In this document: piece after piece, positions 1 through 9,531 of the stretch
Numbering within the stretch: position 1 is the first letter of the stretch
How the letters are laid out: every line of letters starts with the position of its first letter
Notes under the pieces: generated by a model
What the model was told of the DNA's origin: nothing
Databases searched by the model: none
What the model saw: the letters and a program-made list of their open reading frames with translations, nothing else
Translations under genes and position numbers: made by a program
NCBI GenBank assembly: GCA_020352495.1
Contig: CP070677.1
Span: forward strand, 2,797,057-2,842,312
DNA: 45,256 nucleotides
DNA from: Candidatus Latescibacterota bacterium
GTDB lineage: Bacteria > Krumholzibacteriota > Krumholzibacteriia > WVZY01
Reading direction: 5' to 3'

Positions 1-1
1 C

Positions 2-796
2 GCGGAGGAGTGGATTACGTTGACGGGCCCGGGCGCTGTGACCTACCGCGGCAACTGGATGAGCTTTAACCTGCTAAGCGGAGACCACGTGGCCTGGGGT
101 GAGAACGTTTCTCCGACCGTCTATGGAGACCTGACCGAATCGCTCTATGTCGTCTTCGATGACGTGGCGTTCCCCCCCGCTCCACCACGGTCGGATTATT
201 GGGTCGCTTTTGGCGGGTGCCCGTCGATCAACGATTTCGATGTGCTTGCTCCAACGGGACCGCCATGTAGCGAGCAGGTGGAATATCCGATCTCGGGAGA
301 CGCCGCGATTCTTGCGCAGGCGGCGACAAACGCGGCAGCCACCACGGCCCGTTGTGTGCTCTCGGGGCACGGTTTCAACTATATCCGTTATGAGATCCCG
401 GCGCTGGACAGTCCACCACACACCGCTCTCGATCATACCGAAGTGATGCGGGATATTCTCGTCTGGTTCGAGAATGTTATCGATGAGCCCATTAGTGTCG
501 ATCCGTTGGCGCTCGCGAACCGTTTGCACAACGCCTACCCAAACCCGTTCAACCCAACGACGACGATCGAGTACTCGATCAGAGAGCGGGCACATGTGTC
601 GCTCAAGATCTACAATGTGGCGGGCCAGCTCGTACGAACACTTGCCGATGAGAACCAGACGCCACGGGTGGAGGGATTTACGGTGACATGGGACGGAAAC
701 AACAATGCAGGCCAACCGGTCTCGAGCGGTGTGTATTTCTATAAGCTAGCGACGAAAGGATTTAGTCAGACCAAGAAAATGGTTCTTTTGAAATAA
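2..796 (+). CDS. Secreted protein with C-terminal FlgD-like / type IX sorting domain (5' truncated)
   Basis: The reading frame is open from base 2, so the N-terminus lies outside the window. The last ~95 residues are a FlgD-like immunoglobulin fold used as a C-terminal sorting tail: it contains AYPNPFNPTTTIEYSI, KIYNVAGQLVRTL, a TWDGNNNAG turn and GVYFYKL, and ends in KKMVLLK. In FCB bacteria and related candidate phyla such tails direct proteins across the outer membrane through the type IX system or a related route. The ~165 residues before it (cysteines in a GGCPS and a PPCSEQ context, and a DILVWFENV segment) are not a family I recognise. The final segment is reminiscent of the C-terminal part of peptidase-associated domains, but this is a guess. 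It converges on fadE. Confidence 0.8.
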   Translation, partial: AEEWITLTGPGAVTYRGNWMSFNLLSGDHVAWGENVSPTVYGDLTESLYVVFDDVAFPPAPPRSDYWVAFGGCPSINDFDVLAPTGPPCSEQVEYPISGDAAILAQAATNAAATTARCVLSGHGFNYIRYEIPALDSPPHTALDHTEVMRDILVWFENVIDEPISVDPLALANRLHNAYPNPFNPTTTIEYSIRERAHVSLKIYNVAGQLVRTLADENQTPRVEGFTVTWDGNNNAGQPVSSGVYFYKLATKGFSQTKKMVLLK

Positions 797-810
797 TTCT
801 CGTTGGCAAA

Positions 811-916
811 CATGGACGGCTCAACGGCAGTTCCGACGCGACTTCCGCAGCGCGCGCTTCTGCGCCTGCGCGCGCGAGGAATAGAAGTGGAGGAACTGTT
901 GTTGAGCCGTTCCCAT
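811..916. repeat. Long imperfect intergenic hairpin between convergent genes
   Basis: Outer arms 818-834 (GGCTCAACGGCAGTTCC) and 892-908 (GGAACTGTTGTTGAGCC) are complementary at 15 of 17 positions, and pairing continues weakly outward. The loop holds a second GC-rich inverted repeat (GCGCGCGC / TGCGCGCGC). It lies between the sorting-domain gene and fadE, which converge, so it may act as a bidirectional terminator. There is no clear T-run. The remainder of 797-952 shows nothing else. Confidence 0.6.
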
Positions 917-952
917 CGAGGAGTCGTTACTCATCCCCTCGGTGAGTTGCCA

Positions 953-2734
953 TCAGATCTCGTACTTCTCTTTCTCGATAAAGTAATCCGCAATCTCCAG
1001 ACGAAGCCCCAACGTATCGACCGGGATGTTCCTGGTTAGTCGTCTGAGCGCGGCAAGCATCGTCCGCAGCTCGTCTCCATCCGAACACGCGGCGAGCACC
1101 TCGCGGGCCCATTGGTCGATCTTACCGATCGTGTCGTAGATATAGAGCCGCGTCATCTTGAAAACGACATCGGCACCGTCTTCGCCTTTTGAGGCGGCAA
1201 TCTTCAACGTACGGAGGAGCGCCGATTCCATTCCATATGCCTCGATGATGATGTCGGCAAGATTGCCCAAAACGCCCTGCTGATCCTGGAGTTTATCCAT
1301 AAACTTCTGGACCGCGACACCCGCCGTCAGAAGCGACACCTTCTTGACGTTTTGAACGAGCTTTTTCTCTTCGATGAGAAGCCCCTCTTCTTCGGTTTCC
1401 TCCATCATTGGAAATTCCAACAACTCATCCTGGAGCTTCTTGGCCGCCGCCATAAGGGGGATTTCCCCTTTCATGGCCCGTTTCAGGAGCATTCCCGGTA
1501 TCAACATCCGGTTGATCTCGTTTGTGCCCTCGTAGATTCGGCCGATCCGGGCGTCTCTAAAGTAACGCTCCGCCGGGTAATCCTCGACGTACCCGTACCC
1601 GCCAAAGATTTGCACCGACTCGTCGGCGACATAGCCGATCATCTCGGTTCCTTTGACTTTCATGATCGAGCACTCGGTGACATACTCCTCGATTCCCTTC
1701 ATCGTCAGCTCCGACGCGTCATCTGCGTCCCTGTCGATGGGCGAGAGTATGCCGTCCATCAATCCGGCGGTCCGATACGACATGCTCTCGGTGACGTAGG
1801 TGTAGGTTGCCATATTGGCGATCTTGTTTTTGATCATCCCAAACGACGCGATGGGTTTTCCAAATTGCTGACGTTCATTTGCGTATTTGATCGAATCATC
1901 GATGGCGATCTTCGCACTCCCTACCGATCCAACCCCCAGCTTGAAACGGCCCACATTCAAGATATTGAATGCGATCTTGTGACCCTTTCCTTTTTCACCG
2001 AGCAGGTTTTCCACCGGCACCTTGACGTTGTCGAGAAAGATCTGCACGGTCGACGATCCGCGGATGCCGAGTTTCTTTTCCTCCGCTCCGAGCGTCAATC
2101 CATCATAGCCCCGTTCGACTATAAACGCTGAGAACTCTTCGCCACCGACCTTAGCAAACACAATGATCAGATCGGCAAACCCGCCGTTTGACAAAAAGGT
2201 TTTCTCGCCGTTCAAGATGTAATACTTGCCGTCATCGGAAAGATCCGCCCGGGTCTTGGCAGCCAGCGCGTCCGACCCGCTTCCCGCCTCGGTAAGCGCG
2301 TATGAGCCGATCAGCTCACCCGTCGCGAGCTTTGTCAGATACTTCTCCTTTTGTACCGGTGTCCCGAAGTACGAGACGGGGAGTGTTCCGATCCCGATGT
2401 GGACGGCATAGGTGACTGCAAACGCCCCGCCCTTTGAGATGACTTCGGTAACGAGCATCGAGGTTGCCTTATCGAGCTCGAGACCGCCGTACTTCTCGGG
2501 CACGTCGATCATCAGAAGCCCCAACTCACCGGACTTCTTTAGAAGCTCGACCATTACGCCTTCTTCCTTGGCCTCCGTTTGCTCGATCTTTGGGATCACT
2601 TCGTTGTGGATAAAATCCTCGGCGGTTTTTGCGAACATCCTTTGTTCCTCGGTAAAATCCTCCGGGGTGAAGATACTCGCCGGGTCGGTCTCTTCGATCA
2701 AAAAACTCCCGCCTTTTGGCAGATCGTCCGCCAT
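953..2734 (-). CDS. fadE: Acyl-CoA dehydrogenase, FadE type
   Basis: FAD enzyme that makes the trans-2,3 double bond in acyl-CoA, the first step of beta-oxidation. 593 residues, matching the ~594-residue Bacillus FadE (YusJ) class, which carries a C-terminal extension beyond the classical ~380-residue core. Visible: acyl-CoA dehydrogenase signature ALTEAGSGSD (146-155), the second signature QIFGGYGYVEDYPAERYFRD (375-394), and YEGTNEINR (401-409), in which Glu402 is the expected catalytic base. The residues after ~430 are helical and form the C-terminal domain. It is the last gene of the fadN-fadA-fadE operon, 23 bp after fadA. The start has an AGGAGA-type ribosome site just upstream (minus strand, near 2745). 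The electron acceptor (ETF) genes are not in the window. Confidence 0.93.
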   Translation of the reverse strand: MADDLPKGGSFLIEETDPASIFTPEDFTEEQRMFAKTAEDFIHNEVIPKIEQTEAKEEGVMVELLKKSGELGLLMIDVPEKYGGLELDKATSMLVTEVISKGGAFAVTYAVHIGIGTLPVSYFGTPVQKEKYLTKLATGELIGSYALTEAGSGSDALAAKTRADLSDDGKYYILNGEKTFLSNGGFADLIIVFAKVGGEEFSAFIVERGYDGLTLGAEEKKLGIRGSSTVQIFLDNVKVPVENLLGEKGKGHKIAFNILNVGRFKLGVGSVGSAKIAIDDSIKYANERQQFGKPIASFGMIKNKIANMATYTYVTESMSYRTAGLMDGILSPIDRDADDASELTMKGIEEYVTECSIMKVKGTEMIGYVADESVQIFGGYGYVEDYPAERYFRDARIGRIYEGTNEINRMLIPGMLLKRAMKGEIPLMAAAKKLQDELLEFPMMEETEEEGLLIEEKKLVQNVKKVSLLTAGVAVQKFMDKLQDQQGVLGNLADIIIEAYGMESALLRTLKIAASKGEDGADVVFKMTRLYIYDTIGKIDQWAREVLAACSDGDELRTMLAALRRLTRNIPVDTLGLRLEIADYFIEKEKYEI

Positions 2735-2757
2735 AACACGTCTCCTTTAACCGTTAT

Positions 2758-3939
2758 CTAACTCACGAGTTCAAAAATCCCAGCCGCTCCCATCCCGCCG
2801 CCGATACACATCGTTACCATGCCATACTTTGCTTTTCGTCGTTTCATCTCGTACAGAACCGTGCACGAGAGTTTGTTCCCCGTGCATCCCAACGGGTGTC
2901 CAAGAGCGATGGCGCCTCCGTTTACGTTTACCCGATCCTCGGGGAGCCCGAGCTTCTTCACAACGTAACAGCTCTGTGCAGCGAACGCCTCGTTTAACTC
3001 GATCACTCCCATGTCTTCGAGCTTGAGCTTTGTCTTTTTGAGTACCTTTGGAACCGCTTCCACCGGCCCAATCCCCATCAGATCCGGCTCGACACCGGCG
3101 GTAGCGTATCCCACAAATCGGGCAAGCGGTGTCACACCGAGCTTTTTGACCATTTTTTCGCTCGCGACGAGCGTCGCGCTCGCACCATCGCTCATCTGGG
3201 ACGTGTTCCCCGGTGTGACGGTCCCGTCAACCATGAATACCGGTTTCAACTTGGCCAGAGCTTCGAGTGATGTATCCCTTCGTGGTCCTTCGTCGACCTC
3301 GAAGATCGCCTCTTTTGTCTCGACCTTTCCCTTTTCGTTGACAACAGGCGTTCTGACGCTGAACGGCATGATCTCCTCTTTGAATTTCCCCTCGTCGATC
3401 GCCGCGGCCGCTTTTTGATGACTCGCGAACGCAAACTCATCCTGTTCTTCGCGTGTGATGTTGAACTTCGAGGCGACGCGTTCGGCGGTGAGTCCAACGG
3501 TGATGTAGTATTCGGGTTTTGTCTCGACGATTTCCAGATTCGGCACAACTTTGTGACCACCCATCGGGATCAGACTCATCGACTCGGTGCCACCGGCAAT
3601 CACGAGATCCGCATCACCCAAACGAATTTTGTTGGCTGCGTAACTGATCGTCTCGAGACCCGATGCGCAAAAACGGTTGATCGTAAGCGCCGAGACTTCC
3701 TTGGGGAAGTCCGCTGCCAGCAGTGCCATCCGCGCGACATTCAGACCCTGTTCGGCCTCGGGCATGGCGCAACCCATCGCGACGTCATCGATGAGCTTGG
3801 GATCCAGCCCCGGGACCCGCGCGACAACCTCTTTCAGGACGGCCGCTCCCATGTCGTCGGGCCGTGTGTTCTTTAGCGCACCTCTAGGGGCCTTTCCGAC
3901 AGCCGTCCGAACGGCCGCTATGATATAGGCGTCTTTCAT
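2758..3939 (-). CDS. fadA: Acetyl-CoA C-acyltransferase (thiolase)
   Basis: Cleaves 3-ketoacyl-CoA with CoA to give acetyl-CoA and a shortened acyl-CoA, the last step of beta-oxidation. 393 residues, full length for a degradative thiolase. The active-site residues are all present: nucleophile Cys91 in NRFCASGLE, Asn316 in NEAFAAQ, His348 in [11 protein letters not shown], and the second cysteine Cys378 in [10 protein letters not shown]. It is the middle gene of the operon, 37 bp downstream of fadN. The gene order and subunit sizes match Bacillus fadN-fadA-fadE rather than the enteric fadBA arrangement. Confidence 0.95.
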   Translation of the reverse strand: MKDAYIIAAVRTAVGKAPRGALKNTRPDDMGAAVLKEVVARVPGLDPKLIDDVAMGCAMPEAEQGLNVARMALLAADFPKEVSALTINRFCASGLETISYAANKIRLGDADLVIAGGTESMSLIPMGGHKVVPNLEIVETKPEYYITVGLTAERVASKFNITREEQDEFAFASHQKAAAAIDEGKFKEEIMPFSVRTPVVNEKGKVETKEAIFEVDEGPRRDTSLEALAKLKPVFMVDGTVTPGNTSQMSDGASATLVASEKMVKKLGVTPLARFVGYATAGVEPDLMGIGPVEAVPKVLKKTKLKLEDMGVIELNEAFAAQSCYVVKKLGLPEDRVNVNGGAIALGHPLGCTGNKLSCTVLYEMKRRKAKYGMVTMCIGGGMGAAGIFELVS

Positions 3940-3976
3940 TTCGTTTCCTTTTCGGTTAGTCGTAAAAGACCGCCAC

Positions 3977-6385
3977 CTAATTACGGAGTGGTCTGCCCTT
4001 TTTTAGCATGTGTTGAATTCGTTCCTGGGTCTTGCGCTGGCCACAGAGTCTCAAAAATACTTCCCGTTCGAGATCGAGAAGGTGTTGCTCAGTTCGTTTG
4101 GTTCCCGCAACGACCCTCCCACCACAGAGTACCGTCGCCAGCTCACCGCCAAGGTACTCGTCATACTCACTGATGTATTTTGCCTCTTTCATCGTGTAGA
4201 GAAACGTTTTGATCGCACCGAGCCCACTCTCCCCGACAACCGGGACTTCGACCGTCGGATCCGGCGGCCTGTACCCCTGTTCGGCGAGCCCCTTCGCCAT
4301 GGCTCTTGCGCAATAGATCAGCCGGTCGGGATTGAGTGTGATGGCATCCGAAGTCCTCAAAAAGCGAAGTCCCCGGGCTTCTTCGGCGCTCGTTGCGACT
4401 TTTGCCATACCAATCGTCTCGAATGTCGCACGGACGTATGGAAAATGATCGACACCATCGACCAATGGCACGCCCTCGAGATTTCTCAAGAGCAGCTCTT
4501 TGCATCCCCCCGCCGCCGGGATGAGTCCCACACCCACTTCGACAAGACCGATATACGATTCCGCCGAGGCGTATACATGACCCGCTCCCAAACACACCTC
4601 GCAGCCACCGGCAAGCGTCATCCCAAACGGCGCGGCCACCACGGGACGTTTGCTGTACTTGAGCGCCATATTGGCCCTCTGAAACGCCCGGATCATCACA
4701 TCGATGTCCTCCCAGTTTCCCTCCTGGGCCTCGAGGAGAAGCAGCATCAGATTTGCACCGGCCGAGAACAGCGTCCCCTGGTTGCCAATTACCAGGCCAT
4801 CGTAGTTCTGCTCGGTTTCTTTGACGGCGGCATTGATCATCTGGATGATGTCGGCGCCGATGGCATTCATTTTTGAATGAAACTCGAGACAGAGGATACC
4901 GTCCCCGATATCGATCAGACTCGAGCTGGCGTTTTTCTTGACTACTTTGTTTTGTTTCTTTAGCACGCCGAGATTGATTGTCGCCTCACGCTCCGGAAGT
5001 TCACTGTGCGTTCCACCTGGCACAAAGTGGTATTGCGTGAACTTCTCGTCTTCCGTATAGAAGCGTTTCGACTCCGTCCCGAGTACGTCGGTGACAACGG
5101 CCGGTACCTCCCGGCCTTCCTTCTCGAGACGAGCCACCACCTTCTCCACACCCATCGCGTCCCACAGCTCGAACGGACCAAGCTCCCAGTTGAACCCCCA
5201 CTTCATCGCCCGGTCAATTTGGACAATGTCATCTGTGATCTCTCCAAGCCGGTTGGCCGAATAGACGATGGTTTCGGACAGCACCCGCCAGAGAAATTCC
5301 GCCGCGCGGTCTTTTCCTTTGAGTATCGCGCCGACGCGCTCGGCCGTGTCGTCGATGTTTCGAATAAGCTCGAGCGATGGAAACTTCGCGCGTTCACGTG
5401 AGCGGTAATCAAACGTGTTGTAGTCGAGCGTGAGGATCTCTGATTTGCCGTCCTTCTTGACCTTTTTGTAAAAGCCCATCCCGGTTTTGTCACCGAGAAG
5501 ACTCTTTTCCGCCATTTTGTGAATCATCTCGGGGAGGTCAAAGGACTCACGGCATTCATCGCCCACGGCGCGGTCGTAAACGGTCTTGGAGGCGTGAACA
5601 AGCGTATCGAGCCCGACAAGATCAACGGTTCGAAACGTGGCGCTCTTGGGTCTCCCGATAACCGGACCCGTCAGAGTGTCAACCTCTTCGATCGTGTACC
5701 CGCCTTCGAGCATCGCGCGGAGCGCCGAGACCATCGAGTAGATGCCGATTCGGTTCGCAATAAAGTTGGGCGTGTCCTTCGCGATGACGATACCCTTGCC
5801 CAGAACCTCTTCACCGAATTGGACGAGGTGCTTCAGAACCTCCGGGTCGGTGGATCCGTGCGAGGCGGCGAGCGGCACGATCTCGAGAAGATACATATAA
5901 CGGGGAGGATTAAAAAAATGGGTGACGAGAAAACGTTTCTTGAGTGAATCGGAGAGTACGCTCGCCAATTCGGCTATCGGAAGACCCGATGTGTTCGAGC
6001 TGAGGATGGCGGTGTCCTTGAGGTGAGGGGCGATCCGGTCAAAGAGCGAGTGTTTGATATCGAGTCTCTCGGTGACCGCCTCGAGCACCCAGTCGACGTC
6101 TTTTAGTTTATCGATATCGTCTTCGATGTTTCCCGTCGAAATGAGCCTGGATTTGTCCGCCGTGTAGAATGCTGCCGGTTTGGCTTTCAGAGCTTTCTCG
6201 AGCCCACTCCGGGCGAACGCATCACGATACTCCCGCGTCGCGGGATCTGCATCGATTTTCGTCCCTTCGGGTGGGACGATATCGAGAAGAAGCGTGCGTA
6301 TCCCGGCGTTGGCCAGATGAGCCGCCAGGGTGGCCCCCATCACACCGGCACCGATTACTGCCGCGTGATCGATCGTTTTTCTCAT
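3977..6385 (-). CDS. fadN: 3-hydroxyacyl-CoA dehydrogenase / enoyl-CoA hydratase fusion
   Basis: Bifunctional beta-oxidation enzyme of 802 residues (Bacillus FadN about 789). The N-terminal part is an NAD-binding Rossmann domain with [19 protein letters not shown] (GxGxxG at 12-17), followed by the 3-hydroxyacyl-CoA dehydrogenase C-terminal domains ([10 protein letters not shown]). The C-terminal ~300 residues are a crotonase fold ([35 protein letters not shown]), so the domain order is dehydrogenase first and hydratase last, the FadN order and the reverse of FadB/FadJ. First gene of the operon. The ATG is preceded by GGGGGTAG. A strong promoter lies ~40 bp upstream (6426-6454). Confidence 0.94.
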   Translation of the reverse strand: MRKTIDHAAVIGAGVMGATLAAHLANAGIRTLLLDIVPPEGTKIDADPATREYRDAFARSGLEKALKAKPAAFYTADKSRLISTGNIEDDIDKLKDVDWVLEAVTERLDIKHSLFDRIAPHLKDTAILSSNTSGLPIAELASVLSDSLKKRFLVTHFFNPPRYMYLLEIVPLAASHGSTDPEVLKHLVQFGEEVLGKGIVIAKDTPNFIANRIGIYSMVSALRAMLEGGYTIEEVDTLTGPVIGRPKSATFRTVDLVGLDTLVHASKTVYDRAVGDECRESFDLPEMIHKMAEKSLLGDKTGMGFYKKVKKDGKSEILTLDYNTFDYRSRERAKFPSLELIRNIDDTAERVGAILKGKDRAAEFLWRVLSETIVYSANRLGEITDDIVQIDRAMKWGFNWELGPFELWDAMGVEKVVARLEKEGREVPAVVTDVLGTESKRFYTEDEKFTQYHFVPGGTHSELPEREATINLGVLKKQNKVVKKNASSSLIDIGDGILCLEFHSKMNAIGADIIQMINAAVKETEQNYDGLVIGNQGTLFSAGANLMLLLLEAQEGNWEDIDVMIRAFQRANMALKYSKRPVVAAPFGMTLAGGCEVCLGAGHVYASAESYIGLVEVGVGLIPAAGGCKELLLRNLEGVPLVDGVDHFPYVRATFETIGMAKVATSAEEARGLRFLRTSDAITLNPDRLIYCARAMAKGLAEQGYRPPDPTVEVPVVGESGLGAIKTFLYTMKEAKYISEYDEYLGGELATVLCGGRVVAGTKRTEQHLLDLEREVFLRLCGQRKTQERIQHMLKKGRPLRN

Positions 6386-6425
6386 CGACTACCCCCAATT
6401 GGCGTTGGCGCTACGTTTTATTTCA

Positions 6426-6472
6426 CCTATACTGTTCGGCTGGCGCCCTGTCAAGCTTGCTGACGCCAGCCG
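6426..6472 (-). promoter_or_regulatory. Promoter of the fad operon with overlapping 9-bp dyad
   Basis: On the minus strand TTGACA (6454-6449) and TATAGG (6431-6426) are separated by 17 bp. A perfect inverted repeat, CGGCTGGCG at 6437-6445 and CGCCAGCCG at 6464-6472, covers the spacer and the region just upstream of the -35. That position suits an operator for a fatty-acid regulator, but no regulator gene is adjacent and the dyad could also be a hairpin serving the NlpC side. Confidence 0.6.
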
Positions 6473-6555
6473 GAAGGGTCAAAGGCACGGGAATTGCGGT
6501 ATCCGAGGTTGGAAATCGCCGTCGCCAGCAATGGAATTCAAGCAAAGGTGAGGCC

Positions 6556-7092
6556 ATGGTTTGCGACGACTTGACAATTGCCCCCTCGAACCGGAAAACA
6601 CGAGTCAGTTTGCGCGTGCTTCTCGCCGTCGCGTCGATACTTCTCGTCGCTTCGTGCACGAGCGCCCCGCGATACCGGTCCCACCCAGCCGATCCCTCCG
6701 CCTCACCAGGCAAAGCAAACCGGCAAGATATCGTCCAGTACGCAAAGTCTTTTGTCGGAACCCCTTATCGTTATGGTGGGGCAACGCGCAGCGGGGTCGA
6801 TTGCTCCGGGTTTGTGATCGCCGTCTACCGGGAGTTTGATATTCGTCTTCCGCGGACATCCCTCGATATGAGCAGGGTGGGAAAAGGAGTCGACAAATCG
6901 AATATCCGACCCGCCGATCTCGTTTTTTTCAAGACGTCACGAGGAAGTTCCGTGTCGCACGTTGGAATCTACATAGGGGGCGGGAAATTTGTCCACGCAT
7001 CCACCAGCGCGCGCAGGGTGCGAATCGACGCGCTCAACGACGACTACTTCCGCCGTCGGTACCGGGGAGCCCGCCGGGTGGTAAGCAGCTGA
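6556..7092 (+). CDS. NlpC/P60-family cell-wall endopeptidase, lipoprotein
   Basis: 178 residues from the ATG at 6556. Residues 16-34 form a lipoprotein signal with lipobox LVASC (lipidated Cys34), so the enzyme should be tethered to a membrane facing the periplasm. The NlpC/P60 papain-like domain follows at ~57-175, with Cys83 in GVDCSGFV, His135 in SVSHVGIYIGGG and His147 in FVHAST as the expected catalytic triad. Family members cut D-Glu-meso-Dap bonds in peptidoglycan (Spr/MepS-like, about the same size). An upstream in-frame extension to 6169 is open but lacks a signal and would overlap the fad promoter, so I chose the internal start. Single gene between divergent fadN and convergent hydrolase. 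Confidence 0.88.
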   Translation: MVCDDLTIAPSNRKTRVSLRVLLAVASILLVASCTSAPRYRSHPADPSASPGKANRQDIVQYAKSFVGTPYRYGGATRSGVDCSGFVIAVYREFDIRLPRTSLDMSRVGKGVDKSNIRPADLVFFKTSRGSSVSHVGIYIGGGKFVHASTSARRVRIDALNDDYFRRRYRGARRVVSS

Positions 7093-7102
7093 CCACGGTT
7101 TT

Positions 7103-7960
7103 TCAGTCGCCCACAAGCTCCGCGATCGTCTCGGTAAGAAGTGTGTTGAACACTTCAGGATCCTCCAACATCAGAAAGTGACCGCGACCAGACATGTACT
7201 TCACCTCGTACGATTCCGCGTGCCGCTTCCCCGTCTCCTCGTTTGTCGGGAATCTGTCCGAGTTGATACAGCGAATCGGGATCGTTATCTCATCGAGTGC
7301 CTCCACCTGTTTGTAGCTTAGTACGCTCTCGATCGCGCCGATCCCAACCTCGGGTGGAGCCGAGGACATGTCGTTAGCAATCTCTTCCACGAGCGCGGAG
7401 TCCGCGTCCGCTGGAAACATCATCCGCACAAAACCTTTGGTAGTCGCCTCGAAATCCGTTTTGAATGCCGCCAAGAACTGCTCGCGTTGTGCCTCGGGGA
7501 GATGTCTCTCGAAATCCTGGTACGTATCGACACCCACGAGCCCAATGATCCGCTCCGGCATCCGACGCGCCGCTTCGAGGTTGACCGGCCCACCCATCGA
7601 GTGCCCGATCAGTATGACCCGGTCGAGGTCGAGCTTTTTGACGACGGCGACGACATCTTTGGCAAAGGCCTGGACGGTCCATTCCGAGCGTTCCATCCCT
7701 GATTCTCCGTGGCCGGCAAGATCGATGGCGACGACCCGGTGTCGCTCGGCGAAGTATGCAAGCTGGTGCTTCCAATAGGACCTGTCGCAACACCAACAGT
7801 GGACGAACACGAGGGCCGGTTCCCCGCTGCCTTCGACACTGAAATGGATCGCCACTTCGTCCTCCGAGAGCACCTGGTTTATCGTTTCCGTCGCATACCC
7901 GAGCAGAATCAAACCAAACATCAACGCCGCTATCGATACAACCACTACGTTTCTCTTCAT
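7103..7960 (-). CDS. Alpha/beta hydrolase, exported or membrane-anchored
   Basis: 285 residues. Residues 4-22 are a hydrophobic signal or anchor (VVVVSIAALMFGLILLGYA). The hydrolase fold shows an HCWCCD oxyanion-side motif (54-59), nucleophile elbow GHSMGG with Ser121, a probable acid near Asp235, and His261 in GRGHFLMLED. The closest broad group is the carboxylesterase/haloperoxidase-like hydrolases, but the substrate cannot be read from sequence. The start is supported by GGAGGTCTCG directly before the ATG. It lies 73 bp downstream of the Xre cassette on the same strand and might be read from its promoter. A small dyad (ACACGTGCCGTGT, 7993-8005) sits in the gap. Confidence 0.85.
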   Translation of the reverse strand: MKRNVVVVSIAALMFGLILLGYATETINQVLSEDEVAIHFSVEGSGEPALVFVHCWCCDRSYWKHQLAYFAERHRVVAIDLAGHGESGMERSEWTVQAFAKDVVAVVKKLDLDRVILIGHSMGGPVNLEAARRMPERIIGLVGVDTYQDFERHLPEAQREQFLAAFKTDFEATTKGFVRMMFPADADSALVEEIANDMSSAPPEVGIGAIESVLSYKQVEALDEITIPIRCINSDRFPTNEETGKRHAESYEVKYMSGRGHFLMLEDPEVFNTLLTETIAELVGD

Positions 7961-8033
7961 CGAGACCTCCAGAGTTCTGTTCCCGTCGAATCTACACGTG
8001 CCGTGTGTCGCGATTGCTTTCCGAACACCGCGT

Positions 8034-8231
8034 TCAATTGGTCCTCCGGTAATACAACATGGCCAGAACCTTTGTTACTCCCATCGCACACATCACGATG
8101 AACAAGTCCCAGCGGATCACTTGCTTCGCAATGTATGCGTAGAAGAAAAACACCGCTAACAACACCGTTCCGACCAGTGTTGCCAGTCGTGTCGCCTTGA
8201 ACCTGTGCGTAATAAACCGCTCGTCAACCAT
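8034..8231 (-). CDS. Small membrane protein of the Xre cassette
   Basis: 65 residues with two hydrophobic segments (about 17-35 and 40-56) and basic ends (MVDERFITHRFK..., ...YYRRTN). No family recognised. Its ATG lies inside the end of the Xre gene (8-bp overlap), so translation is probably coupled. Small integral membrane proteins next to ~70-residue Xre regulators are common in bacteria and archaea. Confidence 0.7.
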   Translation of the reverse strand: MVDERFITHRFKATRLATLVGTVLLAVFFFYAYIAKQVIRWDLFIVMCAMGVTKVLAMLYYRRTN

Positions 8232-8445
8232 GGCTAATTCCCTCCTCGAGTTTGAACATTTCGTCGGCTGGACAGCGGAAGAACCCGGCGATCTTTAACG
8301 CAAGCGGCAAACTTGGGACGTACTTGCCCTTTTCGATCGAAATGATCGTTTGCCTCGACACACGCATCGCCTTTGCCAGTTCCTCTTGCGTGAGTCCGGC
8401 GTTGCGTCGGTATTCGCGCACCTTGTTTAAAATCTTGTCACTCAT
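8224..8445 (-). CDS. Short Xre-family transcriptional regulator
   Basis: 73 residues, essentially one helix-turn-helix domain: VREYRRNAGLTQEELAKAMR, VSRQTIISIEKGKYVPSLPL and ALKIAGFFRCPADEMF. This matches the stand-alone Cro/CI-like regulators of about 65-75 residues that usually sit with one or two small membrane proteins. It overlaps both neighbours by 8 bp (ATGAGTGA at its start). Two similar 16-bp dyads at the promoter (8719-8734 and 8766-8781) are the likely binding sites, which suggests autorepression. Confidence 0.88.
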   Translation of the reverse strand: MSDKILNKVREYRRNAGLTQEELAKAMRVSRQTIISIEKGKYVPSLPLALKIAGFFRCPADEMFKLEEGISHG

Positions 8446-8626
8446 AGTGACGGACGATTATGTCGAGAATCAGTGCGAGTGCACTCAGCCCGATCGAAAT
8501 CCCTAAAAGCAGGCCCTCGAAGAACGCCGCCCTAGGAATGACACCCTCACCCAGTCGCTCGAGAAAAACCGAAAGCCCAAGCGAAATCATCCCCAGTGGG
8601 ATCAGTAGTCTCCTGTTTTCGATCAC
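8438..8626 (-). CDS. Small membrane protein, first gene of the Xre cassette
   Basis: 62 residues starting at GTG 8626, eight bases after a GGGAGG ribosome site. A longer ATG-initiated frame reaching 8890 would run through the promoter and is rejected. Two transmembrane segments (about 6-24 and 37-57) are separated by ERLGEGVIPR. It ends in HYE, and its stop overlaps the Xre start. Function unknown. Confidence 0.65.
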   Translation of the reverse strand: MIENRRLLIPLGMISLGLSVFLERLGEGVIPRAAFFEGLLLGISIGLSALALILDIIVRHYE

Positions 8627-8718
8627 CGTTCTCGCCTCCCTTCTCTCACCGTTTTGTCTGGCCTCTCCAGATGTTCCCCTCAAAATCCCCGAACCCTCGA
8701 CACCCCGGCGAGTCAAAA

Positions 8719-8781
8719 GTAAAGCTCGCTTTACATTGTTGTAATATAACCACACCGAAGACGATGTCAAGCGAACTTTAC
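8719..8781 (-). promoter_or_regulatory. Promoter of the Xre cassette with two operator-like dyads
   Basis: On the minus strand TTGACA (8770-8765) and TATATT (8748-8743) are separated by 16 bp. A perfect dyad GTAAAGCTCGCTTTAC lies at 8719-8734, over the expected start of transcription. A degenerate copy GTCAAGCGAACTTTAC lies at 8766-8781 and overlaps the -35. The pair brackets the promoter as a repressor operator pair would. The predicted leader is ~105 nt. Confidence 0.7.
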
Positions 8782-8954
8782 ATTTTTCTCCAGTAACTAC
8801 CGTTTTTTCTTGTGAATTCGTTCGAGATCTGCGCGCCACCGACACCCGCCGGGGCCTTTTTGTCGAATCCTCTTGACAGCTTCCCGTCATTGTGTTCCAC
8901 TCATTCAGGACGTTCAGAAAGTTTTGTAATCAACAATTTTCTATAGGGATACAC

Positions 8955-9518
8955 ATGAACAACTTGCGTGGATTGGCTGAGAATCCCCTGGATGTCTTTA
9001 TCAAAGGGTGGGGTCGGATGGGGGTATGTTGGGGCGTGGGAAAGGTAATGGCCGAGATCCAGGCCCTTCTTTATACGAGTGCGCGGCCGCTCAGCCTTGG
9101 CGAGATGTCCGAACGACTCAAGACGAGTCGGAGCAACATCAGTCTAAACGTGCGAGCCCTCCAGGATCTGGGCGTGGTGCGGAAGGTGATCATCCAGGGT
9201 GATCGAAAGGACTACTACACGGCCGAGGTCGACGTCGAAAAGGTGGCGAGGCGGCTCGCGGCGGCCAAGAAAAAGCGCGAGCTCGACCCGGCAATCGAGT
9301 TCGTCACTAGAGCCATCGAGGCTGCGGGCGCCTTGGATAACCGGGATTCGTCGGATGGGAACGGCAACCCCGCCGGAGAACTGGATTCGGTGGTCACCGA
9401 CCGTCTGCTTCAACTAAAAAGTCTGATGGAAAAGATTGGCGTCATCATGGACATGTTTATCGATGACGAGGTCACCGAACTCCGCCAACGGAACGCTACC
9501 GAGGTACAAAAGGCGTAG
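8955..9518 (+). CDS. GbsR/MarR-like transcriptional regulator
   Basis: 187 residues from ATG 8955. The winged helix-turn-helix is visible as AEIQALLYTSARPLSLGEMS followed by ERLKTSRSNISLNVRALQDL and a wing with VIIQGDRKDYY. The N-terminal GWGRMGVCWGVGKVMAEI is characteristic of the GbsR-type branch of MarR-like proteins (Bacillus GbsR, OpcR). The C-terminal ~70 residues are helical. Effector unknown. It is 13 bp upstream of the polyprenyl synthase, so it may regulate isoprenoid or envelope functions. A longer frame from 8892 exists, but the chosen start fits the family better. Confidence 0.82.
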   Translation: MNNLRGLAENPLDVFIKGWGRMGVCWGVGKVMAEIQALLYTSARPLSLGEMSERLKTSRSNISLNVRALQDLGVVRKVIIQGDRKDYYTAEVDVEKVARRLAAAKKKRELDPAIEFVTRAIEAAGALDNRDSSDGNGNPAGELDSVVTDRLLQLKSLMEKIGVIMDMFIDDEVTELRQRNATEVQKA

Positions 9519-9531
9519 AGGCCCGATCGAA

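Noticed and set aside
6169..6555. N-terminal extension of the NlpC/P60 gene
   Set aside because: Overlaps fadN and its promoter, and would bury the lipoprotein signal internally.
8627..8890. N-terminal extension of the first Xre-cassette membrane protein
   Set aside because: It would run through the promoter and both operators and encodes low-complexity basic sequence.
8873..8901. Promoter TTGACA for the GbsR-like gene
   Set aside because: The -35 is perfect, but no acceptable -10 occurs at 16-18 bp.
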